Below are positions 11,601-23,600 of a stretch of 64,000 nucleotides of DNA, one piece after another. Numbering within the stretch: position 1 is the first letter of the stretch; each line of letters begins with the position of its first letter. The stretch lies in the NCBI RefSeq assembly GCF_000002235.5, contig NW_022145606.1, positions 48,792,685 to 48,856,684 of the forward strand, given 5' to 3'. The DNA comes from Strongylocentrotus purpuratus (Eukaryota > Echinodermata > Echinoidea > Camarodonta > Strongylocentrotidae). The notes beneath the pieces are model-generated. The model had not been told where the DNA came from and did no database searches. It saw only the letters and a program-made list of their open reading frames with translations. Both the position numbers and the translations under genes were made by a program.

Positions 11601-14600
11601 GTGATGGCTTTCCGACGTAGGGAGAATGTGATGTGGTAGCATTTCTCGGTGTTGAATTTCATCTGCCATGTGTTAGCCCATGAATGCAACCTGTTGAGAT
11701 CTTGTTGTAGGGCTTGGCTATCAGTGACATCAGTGATCGGACGGTATAGAAGACAATCATCAGCAAAGAGTCGGATTTTGGAAGAGATCCCATCTACTAT
11801 GTCATTGATGAAGGATATAAACAGAAGTGGGCCGAGAACTGTGCCCTGCGGTACCCCAGAGGTGACTGTAACCCATTCAGATGACTCTCCATCTACAACA
11901 ACACGTTGTAACCTTTTAGTTAGGAACACCCTGATCCATCTGATAAGGTTGTCATGGATCCCATAGTGATGGAGCTTATGGAGGAGGCGGTTATGGGGTA
12001 CACGGTCAAAGGCTTTGGAGAAGTCTAATGCAACTGCATCAACTTGCTCTTTCTGGTCTAGAGAGTGTGCAACATCTTGAGATGTAATGATCAACTGGGT
12101 CTCACATGAATGGCCAGGACGAAAGCCATGCTGAACATCATTGAGAATATTATTTTCGTCATAGTGATCCATGATATTGCTGAAAATGACATGTTCAAGC
12201 AGTTTACTGCAGATGGACGTGATTGATACAGGGCGGTAGTTGGAGGCCTTGCTCCTGTCTCCTTTCTTGAAAATTGGTGAGATGTTTGCAAGACGCCAGT
12301 CAGATGGTACTGTTCCTGTATCTAGAGATTGTTGAAAGATAAAGGTCAGGATCGGTGCAATGTCTTCAGCAAAGAACTTCAAGATCCTTCCTGGTATGCC
12401 ATCTGGTCCTGTGGCTTTGCTTACATTTATAGCTTTCAGTAGCTTGACAATGCCTTCCACAGAGATTTCAATGCGATCCATTGAAGGAAACACGGGTTGT
12501 CTAAGATCTGGAATGTTCGAGTATTCCTCCAGTGTGAAAACTGATTGGAATTGGTCGTTCAGTGCAGTTGCTTTCCCTTTACTGTCTGATACAAGCGTTT
12601 CACCACACTTGAGGGATCCAACTCCAGATGACTCTTAGTATGTAACTTACATGCAAGGCAATCACCCTGAGAGACTTCTCTGACTTGTTAAGACCAGTGA
12701 TGTGATGTCTTAGTCTACCGTCTGACTTTGTCCAAAAGCCAAGAAGCCTGCAACATATAAATGAAGTGTAAATTGCGTATAAAAAGAGGAATGGAAAGAA
12801 GATGTTAATTGCACCCATTTGTAGATGAGTGCATGTACGGTTGAAGTGTACCCAGATGATACTTAGTATGTAACTTACATGCAAGGCAATCACCCTGAGA
12901 GACTTCTCTGACTTGTTAAGACCAGTGATGTGATGTCTTAGTCTACCGTCTGACTTTGTCCCACAGCCAAGAAGCCTGCAACATATAAATGAAGTGTAAA
13001 TTGCGTATAAAAAGAGGAATGGAAAGAAGATGTTAATTGCACCCATTTGTAGATGAGTGCATGTACGGTTGAAGTGTACCGATCACCTGAATATTATTTG
13101 TATAAAATCAACACGAAAATAAATGACCTGGCATTATTTGGGTTAACGGTATGAAGTATGAAGAAATAGGTGGCAACATAAATAGGCCGCCCACGAGACC
13201 GAATTTGGTCTTCGGTTCCATGCGTGCCTAGCCTCTTGTCGATGGCCCTCGCTTTGTTGGGTCCGTAAATTCTGGCGAGCGAAGCGAGCCAGAGAAACCG
13301 AGCGCGAGCGAGGCTCGCGCTCGATTTCTCTAGCTTCTCTAGCTTCGCTCGCCAGAATTTACGGACTCCAACAAAGCGAGGGCCATCGACAAGAGGCTAA
13401 TGCGTGCCCTATTCTTCTGCAACCACGAGGTATAACTTACACCCCCTTCACATACACGGATTTTTCTTACGAGTCCTTACGGGTCGCACAAATTCACGGA
13501 TCTTTCACGGATCCTTGAGATTTGGCCACTATGTAGGTCTACATTACGACCGATTTAAGAGTTGTTACGAGTTATCGCGATGTATTAAGGCAAAGTTCCA
13601 CGATTTGTAACGAGTCGTCACGGATACTTACGAGCAACTTACGTGTTAGTTATTCTCCTTTCGTTAGTTCAAGTCATCTAGTTAATTAGGATTTCTGATA
13701 TCATTTTATACAATTGCATGGGGACATTACTGCATTTTCGAACACTTTAGCTGAGCTACCCTACTTTAGTAGAAGTGTCGAGTTTTATTTGTCCAGTCAA
13801 CCTACACTGTTTCCACTAGTAGACTACTCCTGCTTTTCGGCATCTACAAGTAACCTCCAGTTCTACTAGTGGTAAGTAACAATCGTTCATTCAAAGATTT
13901 GTTTACATATGTACGTCAAAGGCCAAAGGTCACACCTCATTAAATATGCAAAAAGGGATAATTATGTACATGAGAAAAAGCTGCAGTATATATAGTATTG
14001 TATAATGGAGGTAACTTGCTCTTACGTATATAAGCCATTGTACCTCGCGAGGGGATGCAACGCTTTGCATTGGTTGTTTAAATTGTTTTTTTAAACAGGC
14101 AACAGAGGCGGCACTCCAGCCGGTGTCCCTTTTCTTCGAGTACCTTAAAAGAGCCCCCTTATTTTTTGTAAGTGCCCTTTCTTTTTCAATTTTTATACAG
14201 ACAATTCCCCAGTTTTCTTTCCAATAAGTGCCCCGTTCCCGTTCGCATAAATGCTCTTATCACCTGTGATAATTATCCCTATTCTAATCTGATAGTTGAC
14301 CCTTTTACTTTGACGAAATACCCATTTTCCTTAGTAATAAATGCCACTTTCTAGTGCGATATAGAGTGTCCCTGTTATATACTATGGCACGTGTCCCTTT
14401 CCTTTCTACGAAGTGCCCCTTATCATCCGTAATGAGTGCCGATTTCTAGGTATGAGAAATACCCATTTTGAGATCTGATAAGTGATCATTTTACTTTGAC
14501 AGATGCCCATTTTCCTTTCTAATTCGTTATGTGTTTGCATAACACATGATTTATGCTTGTAACAAAACGTTCACTCATACACTCAAAGACCATGTGATAT

Positions 14601-17600
14601 AGACATGTATGTTTTAATAAATGAACGATGTAGTAACATAAGTAGCCTGATCAGAACAAAATGTCGCACTCCGTACAGATTTTCTATTTCTATGCAGGGT
14701 ACAATACACGCAGAGTTGACATGATCGACCGAAGTGAAATGCATATGAATACGAATCCCAACGCACGAGGAAACATGCACTTCTTTCAAAAATATGATCG
14801 TTCATATAGACTGACCTTCGACAGTAACAGACATCCGTTTTGACTTCATACTAATACATTTATTTTTTCTTAATGTTGACAATTATATTATTGAGATTAT
14901 TGAGATATCCTCAGTTATTACTACTAAATCAAGACAAGATTTTCCAAGTGGAAAAGAGTGGTCAATTCAGCTGCAAACAATAAATTTATGGAGGAATTTA
15001 GTAGGTCATTTAAATAGATCAGAACAAAGAGTATAGGGCCTTATGTGATGAACAGAAACAAAACAAACCAGCTGAACACATGCAAGACGCAAGATGCAAG
15101 ACATGCAAGATGATCGTTGAGAATTTTTGTTGGTATATTTCCAGCCAATTTTGTTCGTGAAAATGATACACATACATGTTTGTACTAAACATGACGGCAT
15201 TCAGCCCCCTTGCTAGCTTTCAGAAATTCATGTCATCTTCATGTATACCCTGTCATGAAGAGGTTGGCGAAATTGCTACTTTCCAGCTGACAGACTCTCA
15301 ATCTATTCTTGAAATCATGAACGAAGTTATTAAATCCGATAGTAAACATCCAATAAAACAGATATATTTAAAAAAAAATCACAACAAAAGTACAAATTAA
15401 GCGCCTTTAGTTAAAGGCTATGTGTCGATTGTCCATTTTAAAACTAAAGCAAAAATACCATCTGAAGTTCAAGATGTTTGATACTGTTAGCATTAAAATC
15501 AGGTTATCATCAATGGTTATTGCAGGTATTATAACTATTATTGTTAATTTTATATTTATTGTTATCAATTATCATTATTATTTTTAGGGCTACCAACATG
15601 ATGATTATTATTATTATTATTAATATTATTCACTGACTAAAGATGTGTACAATAAACTCACATTAGATGATTCATGGTCTTCACATGCTTGCAACACTCG
15701 ATAAGTTCAACCAAGTCTTCCTCGTCTGTGCCCTTTACTCTGGATAGACAAAGCCACTGTAGGTTCTTGGTGTGTTCTCTGATCAGAAGACCCAGTCCTC
15801 TCATCGTCTCTCTCGATACACTCCTCTTCTCTGATGGGAGTGATGACGGTGTTGTAAGGTTGATGTGTGTGAGCTGCTGTCCTCCGGTCCGACGAAGACA
15901 AGCCGTGATCTGAGGTATGTCTCTCTCTGCATCATCGATAGTGATATCGATATCTCCCAAGCCAGGAAGCGATGAGAGCAAACCTTCATAGCTTTGTGAC
16001 GTCACACTCTCAGCTGATAGCTTTGTGACGGATGGAAGCTCAAGGGGAGATGGAGGGAAACTGAGAGAGGAGTCTGAGATGGTGAGATGGTTCAGTGAGG
16101 TGAAGGATCTGAGACAGAACCACAACTTTTCGGTCATCTCAATAGATAGCTGGCATTGCTTTATCTCAAGCCTAGTATTCTGCAATGAAATGCAAGCAGA
16201 CAAACTAGTCACGTTTATATACATCGATTTAAATATTAAGAATAAACGTGTGGACAAATAGAATTCCATGTCAGTGAAGCTAAACATACAAGTCTTACAT
16301 TCATATTCCGAGAATTATTTGAGTTCTTTAAATAACAAGAAATGCAACTGTTTTTTTAATACGAAATGCATGCACCCGTATAGCAAAAGTCACTCACCTG
16401 GACGGTGTTCTTTTTGTTTAGAGAACCATCTCCACTCCTACAAAAAATATTTGAAAAGGAATGGGGAAAGAATGTGATTCAAGGAAACGATATTAAAGAG
16501 GTGAATGAAAGCAGCATTACTAACAATAACACTAATGATAATGACCATATTATAATAAAGTGGTAATAATAATCACAAATATAATCATGATAATTATATT
16601 AATAATAATGAAAAAATCCATTAAATACAATTATACCATTTAAATTCATTATTTGGTGTTCATGCCTTCTTAAAATTAAGGAGCGACATAAACACAAACA
16701 TCTGTAGTGACCAAAGTTCGCGGAGATTTTTTCAAAATATTAGATACTGTGATATTCGATCCATGATTTCTCATATTCTACACAAATTTATTTATTTCAA
16801 CTATAGTTTTTCCCGGCCAATTTCGTCAAAGCAGCGATCAATTTCACTAACGTGCATTCATGTTCGAGCAAATTGTATCCACTTGTTGCTCCCCTGTTTC
16901 ATTTTTAAACTTTTTGCATTCAATTTTGTTTCGAGTCACCGAATTTTCGAAACAAGCACATTAAAATTAACGTTTGGTTCAGTCAATTTGGAAATGCGTT
17001 AGCGTCATTCAATTTCGCCAAAGTTGAGTGGGAGGACAATCTTTGGCGAATTGCGGTTTCATTTTCGTCTGTGGGCAACCTCTTTCGCAATCGGGTCATT
17101 CAAATTAAAACTAGACCTCATAATGGATGAGGCTCGATGTTTATTCGGATATTCACTTTTTCATGTTCATTATTATTCTTTTTCTCTATGATCTTTTCTG
17201 ACATGATTTCACATTATACAATCTTCTTATTTGTCTGATATATTTATTTGCATTCAATATTTTCTCTTTCTGTCGATCTTTATTTTTGATGAAACATTTC
17301 TTTATACAGTCATGTCTTCATATCTTTAATTATAAATGAGGTTATTTTTTATTTTATTTTTTTATCAATCTGGATTGGGTAGGTAATCTTTCTTTCTTTT
17401 CATTTCATTTTACATCTTTTTCTTTGTTCATCATTGTATTTTGTTTTCATCACGTCCATGTCTAAAGCTCAACTCTAGCTGTCTAGGATATGTGTATAAT
17501 TATATAGCTTGTTCTTAGAAGAGAAGTCACACATTGTGCACCTTCTCTGGGGACAGTTACCTGTGTAAAAGATATCTGCTAACGAATACGCATAATCATT

Positions 17601-20600
17601 CCTATACGAGTAAACTTAGCATTAAATTATTCAAACAGAAGTATATTAAGTGACAAATTAACATCAAATAAAAAGCAATGCACAAATGTCACATATGGAT
17701 GCCTAATCACGAAATTGAATGCTCGAATACGGCCGCTCGAATACATACCACCGTCTGTCCTGCACGAATTTGAATGCTCTTTGCATGCTTTTCTAAATTG
17801 AATGCTCGTTTTGCACGTCTCCGTGACAAGAGTATGAAATCGCATGCTACTAAATCAAATTGAACGCCGCAATTAGCTTTTTGAATGTTGATCTACATAG
17901 TCATTCAATTTCGCACGAACTTGAATGAACGTAACGTTAATTCGGATGCTAAGTTTACGAAGTTGGGCGGGAAAACCTATATTAGCAAAGTTTTTAACTA
18001 CTAATTGGTTTAACTACAACAAAATTATCGTCAAAGGATTCCGGAGATATCGCGATCTAAAGTTCGATGTCGGATTGGCGTGCGCGCTATATAGGCCTAC
18101 TACAACTCACGAAAAAGTCATAAAAACCACGAGACCTTAATACTTCGTGCGCGTGCACGGAGGTTTACATCTGATTTATCGAAAAATTCAATCGATCAAA
18201 TGTAAGATAATTGGATATTTTGCAAGGAAAAATATCATACAATCACTTACTACCAGGGGCGGCGATGTTTAGGGGGAGAGCGCCCCCCCCCCCGGAAAAT
18301 TGGAAAAAGTGCACACACACAAAAGTAGCAAATAGGCCCCCTAGGCCTAATTACTATTAGACTGCAACACTTTTTCTTTGTTAGGCCCTGGAGGGCCCAA
18401 TAGTGCAGCGTTTAGACTAATAGAAATGCAAAAATCTTCTCGCTCGGTCGCTAGCTACGCTCCCTCGCATAATGTCCTTCCGAATTTACAAGTAAATATT
18501 GTAGAACATCTGTATTTCGTTGGTATCACGTAATCACAGTTTACACTGTATGTTTACAAGATTAAGTTTTGTTGAAGTTTTGTTTGGATTAAAACATTAG
18601 GCCTACATTTTTTAGCAAAACTATATAGACTAGGTCTAGATCTAGTCACTTCCGTCACCTTCGCCCCTCTCGGCGTTCACTAACGTTAGATCTATGCTCC
18701 CTTGTCCCTCGCACTTTGTCGCCCCGGTCATGAAAATAAATCGCCGCCCCTGGTTGGTACCACTTTTTTTTATTTAATACAATTTTGATGACATTTGCTC
18801 TCAAAATAAAGATTTAGGCTACAAACCCTTGTCGGCAAGTTCATATTTTTTTCGGAACGGACGCAAAAGACTGCAAAATTTGCCGATCTTATGTCAATAT
18901 TTTGCTTAGGCCTGGGCTTAGTCTATTTAGATCTAGATCTAGGTCTAGAGTCTTTAACCTCCAATTCCATTACAAAAAAAAAAATCGTCTCCCGGTAATT
19001 TTAGGTTTCTCTTTCCATTACAGGCATAGACTCTAAGTGATATCAGACTTTCGAAATCTTACCGATTTGTTGAGATAGCGAACTATGGTCACACAACCAT
19101 ACGTGATACAGATCTAGGTCTATATCTAGATCTACCTAGTATAATCTAGACCTAGATCTAGACCTAGTAAATCTAGTATAATATGGTAGGCCTAGTAGGC
19201 CTAACGTTAGACCTATACCCTATGGTCTAGACAGGCTCTAGACTACCTACCCCGAATTCAAGTACGTTAGTTGTTTAGTCTTGACAAACAGGTCCACCAA
19301 GGCTTCTTCGTCTCTGTCCCTCACACCGGACACATGCAGCCGCTGTTGGTTTTCGGTTTGGTCTTCAAATAGAAGACTAAGCCCTCCAATTGACTCTCCT
19401 GATTCAATCTTCCTGTCTGCGGTGAGTGCTGGCAAGGCGTGTAGTCTGATATGAACAAAGAACTGTTCATCCATGTTGATAGCCCTAGTCTGATTCTTAG
19501 GCCTGGATGCGGTGGTGATCTGAAAAGTGTTGCTCGTCTCTGCAACATCGATAGAGACATCGATATCTCTCATTCCAGGTATCGATGAGAGCACTTCTTC
19601 GTAGGATTGTGACGTCACTCTCTCGGCTGATAGATGTGTGAATGATCGAAGCTCTGGAGGAGATGGAGGGAAACTGAGAGAGGAGTCTGAGATGATGAGA
19701 GTATCGAACATCAAAAAGTCTTTGAGGCAGGACCATAGTCCACTCGTCACGTCGGTTGTTAGAGTAGACCCCTCAAGCTTTACTGTCCTAACCTGGTGTT
19801 CAGACAGAGAGAGAGGGAGATAGAGAGAGGCGGGGGGGGGGGGGTTGCGGTGAAGAGAAAGAGAAATAGAGACAAATAGTCAGAACATTGATAAGTTGAT
19901 GAAGATATATATTTCATCTCTAGTTCATACACCCCGCCTTTTCGCGGGGGAGGGGGGGGGGTAGAAGTCCAAAGATCACGTCATCTTCGGCTTGCAGCAG
20001 GAAGGGGAGGGGGAGTCGCGGTGAAGGAGGATATTTACAATGAAATCGGCTAGATTCTGAGCTATCTAATGTCTTGTTTTTATTATCATTAAGTCATTAT
20101 CATTATATCAGAAGTTATAGATGTATTTTATTCCATGTTAACTCTAGAGATCCTTTGTTTTACATAGGCTACTTGCTTTTATTGGCTGAATATCATCATT
20201 TTCCTTATAAGAATAGGCCCTACACTCTTATTCCTGCCGAGTCAAAAATGTGACTCCAGATCCGAGTCAGTGTTTTTTCACTCCATTTGGTGTGATTCTG
20301 ACTCGAAACTGGGTTAGATATAGGGTAGACCCTACCGCCATTCTGAGTCTTCGGCACACGGTACCGCCAAATTGACTCCGCACCGAGTACCTGATATATC
20401 CGCAATGTAAATAGTCAATAGAAGTCACGTATCCCATGACGTATCGGCGTCCTAATCTTGTGCGCGCCCGCGAATATCGAATTTATACTTTTTCTCAGCT
20501 GAGCGAGCGCGAGCTAGCTATAGCTAGCTGCGCTGCACGCACTAGTACCGGTACTGTACCCGTATAGCGCGCTGGTATGATCGACGCGGTATGGTATACG

Positions 20601-23600
20601 GTACATTTTTACAATGGACAAATTTGTTTGCAATTTGTTGGAGGAATGTGGACTGGAGGAGTTCAAGGACGCTTTCTTAGGTGAGTATCATACCTTAAAC
20701 CCCCATGTCTATTATGATCTAGTTGAACTAGACCTACCGTATACTATAAGGGCAAATTGTCTGCCGTAGGCCTAGACCTACTGTAACTTTGTCGTTTGTT
20801 TGACATTGTTGGCCGTCTACGCTAGATGTGAACTTAGCCCTAACACCGTAGGCCTAACACTTACTGAGCTGAGTATAGTCTCGGATCGATTTGTGCAAAC
20901 TTAAAGGCCCGAATTCACAAAGGAAGTTTGTCGATGAACCAATTTTGGAAGAGCCCCGTGGACAAAAATTTATTTTGAGCCCTGATCATATGTATTTGAA
21001 GTCCTCTTTCACCTCTAACACTGTCCCATCCATAGACTCTAGATCTACTCTAGTAGATTCTATAGAAGTCTATCTAAGTTAGATATTTATAGGCCCTATA
21101 CATTATCGTTCTCTCTAACCTGTCTTGTAGCTGTCCATGAAGATATTATTTGTATTTTGCTTAATAATAATAGATGATGAAGTGACAACAGCTGCTCTGC
21201 TGGCACTCCCTTTCATTTTGCCATTGGGAACCAGAAAGACGGGCAAAGGCAGGACCACACGGGCTGTCCTTGATGATGCAAGGCGAGCTTTCATTGATTT
21301 GAAACCAGGCAGTAAGTACAATTGTTTTATCCTCTACAACTAGATCTAGACCTATACAGTGAGAGTCAGAAAAATGTCCCACTTTTTATATTGAGTATTG
21401 TTTAAAAATGTGAGATAAACATACAGAGCTGCCAACCAGTACGATTTAATCATATTTAGATCTAGTACGATAATAAGACTAAAGAGTGGAATACGATAAT
21501 ACGATATCACCTCTTAAAATACGATTTTTGAAAAAAAAAAAAAAATACCCATAAAACCACGGAATCGCATTAAAACATGACAAGTAAACCCCCGCAGCCC
21601 CAACAAAAAATTTGCTTTACAATTTTCTTTTAAATTTTAATGAAAGAGCAAACATTTTACTTGACTGTACGTACCAGTATCACATTTTTTTGAAATTTTA
21701 CTGGCCTGGGGCCAACCGGCCATTGGTAGTGTCAAGTTTTCGTGAAAATCTGATTTTTCTCTCCAAAATCTGATTTTTTAGGATACTCAGTCTGTTTTTT
21801 GGTGTCAAGAGGTTGGCATCTCTGAATATAGTGTTTTTTTTAGAATGTACTATGGATAAAGCAGCCATTAACTCCTTTGTTGTTTGGTAATTTTTTTCTT
21901 CAATTTTGCTGTTAAGTTGAGCGCACACCAGCCATTGTTTGAAAAGAGTCAAAACCCATTCGCGCCCAGTCATATGATTACATGCTGAAACTGATTTGGA
22001 ACAACTCAATTATCATATTACAAAAGGCTTTCTTGCTCATTGTGCAGTGAATCCAAATCAGGGAAAGCATAGTTGATGTTGGCGCAAATGGGTTTTCACC
22101 CAGACACATTAATTAACTCCTATCCAGTACTGCTTTTGGTGCCTTGTCTTTGTGGATTGAGATTGCCCTCAGCCAACTGTGAATCTTTCATTTGGTATAC
22201 ATTTCATGAATGTTGAATATATCAAATTCAAACTTTAGCTTAGAAGGAGTAGTCTTTTCATACATGTATACACTCATAGATTGTCACAATTGAGCCAATT
22301 CTACTTGGTATCCTATGCTCTATTCTATCAATTCTGTCAGTGAATGGCTATCATGTTATGAAGAATTATTAAGAACATCGATTCTGAAAATATATTTTTG
22401 ACTCTTAACCTTTGCCAAAGTTTTTTGAAAATCATTCTGGCAGAAAGATAGATATATGCATATGTTGGCCTGGTGTAACCGTTGCATTGCCAACTTCATT
22501 TTGTTATTCTTTTGGGGTTTTTTTTAAATTTAATAAATCCAAGTATTTCTAATTGTCAGGGATGCCAGTTTTCAGGCAAAAGCCTGAATTCAGACCCTGG
22601 CGATTTATTTTCAGACCATAGTTTATGTTTGTTTGTGTATAAAATAGCTCATTCTAGGTGATTATCAGGCCATCTGATCAATTCTAACTGGCATCCTTGA
22701 ATTGTGCATCACCGTTACCTTGGAATTTCTAAAGCAGGAATTATTGCGATTCTGACTTACTGATTGGAGGTAGCAACAGGGGGGAAGACTCGTCAGAGGT
22801 ATGTACATGTAATGAGGATATTTTTTTGGGATTATAATTAATTAAGGCATACCATTTGAAATAGACGTTTGATTGCATATAATGCAGCTGCTATTAAATT
22901 AATGTGAATGTTTCTTTGCTTTGTTTTTCTTTTGTAAAGGTGGGCACCAACATTCCACACTACCTAGAAAATCTACAGCAGAATCAGCCATTTGCCCTTA
23001 TGTTTGGTAGTGGGGCCACATGTGAGCAGTCCTTCGTTGTGTTTGAAAGACAGGCTGCACAGTGTAAATCTGTCTTGCACGCAGTTGAGATGGTGGTAAA
23101 GGCAACGTACGTCCTTTGGTGTGACTTTCCATGGGAGCTGTCTCATGTATTTCAATTCCTTGTTGAGACAGTCTACAAGATTGATACAGGGAAGCCTCCA
23201 TCAGCTGCGAGCAGGACAATGCGAGCTTTTCTATTAAATAGTGAGCATTGAAAGGTTTAGGATTAACCGGGGACTGTAGCCCTTTTGTAAATCATACTTT
23301 TAACTATGTGAAATATCACTTTGACAGGAAAGGAAATGTTATTTTAGAGCTATCCTAAAAATTATATGCAATTCTGGTCCCCTTTTCTTGACTTTTAGAG
23401 CAAAAATAATAATAAATGTTACGGCAGGATTATATCAGTTTAATCATCTTGACAAGCCCCACTGCACTACTTGTAGCTACTTGCTCCCTCTATATAGAAA
23501 ACAATGCCTAAGCGGTGCATGTTGATCCCCATGATCCTCTTTGTCTTATGTTAATTGAGAGCTGAGTTGATGAGATAACCACCTGTCAGTGACCATGCTG

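Larger units (their letters stand above)
12623..13078. repeat. Tandem duplication, two 228-bp units, of the short LRR exon
   Basis: The units at 12623-12850 and 12851-13078 each contain the 97-nt exon with flanking intron sequence and differ by only a few bases. The repeat junction carries CCAGATGA from the adjacent retrotransposon, which orders the events: block duplication, then RT insertion, then this duplication. Confidence 0.85.
7855..15661. repeat. Block B of the tandem LRR-module duplication
   Basis: This is the paralogue of block A, longer because of block-specific insertions at 8542-8850, 10202-10647, 10879-12633 and 13229-13399 and a 228-bp tandem duplication of the short exon. A further 410 bp of CT-rich and AT-rich DNA at about 9376-9785 is missing from A. 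Flanking sequence aligns closely on both sides of each insertion, so the copies share a recent origin. Confidence 0.85.

Noticed and set aside
11010..11966. Several additional open frames on both strands within the retrotransposon
   Set aside because: They are shadows of the continuous reverse transcriptase frame, which carries all the motifs.
7855..16179. LRR exons as processed pseudogenes
   Set aside because: Each long exon keeps matched acceptor and donor sites, the same phase pattern and no stop codons, so functional exons are the simpler reading.
22973..23219. Minus-strand frames opposite exon 4 of the nested gene
   Set aside because: They are shadows of the plus-strand exon, which has fitting splice phases and a recognisable family resemblance.
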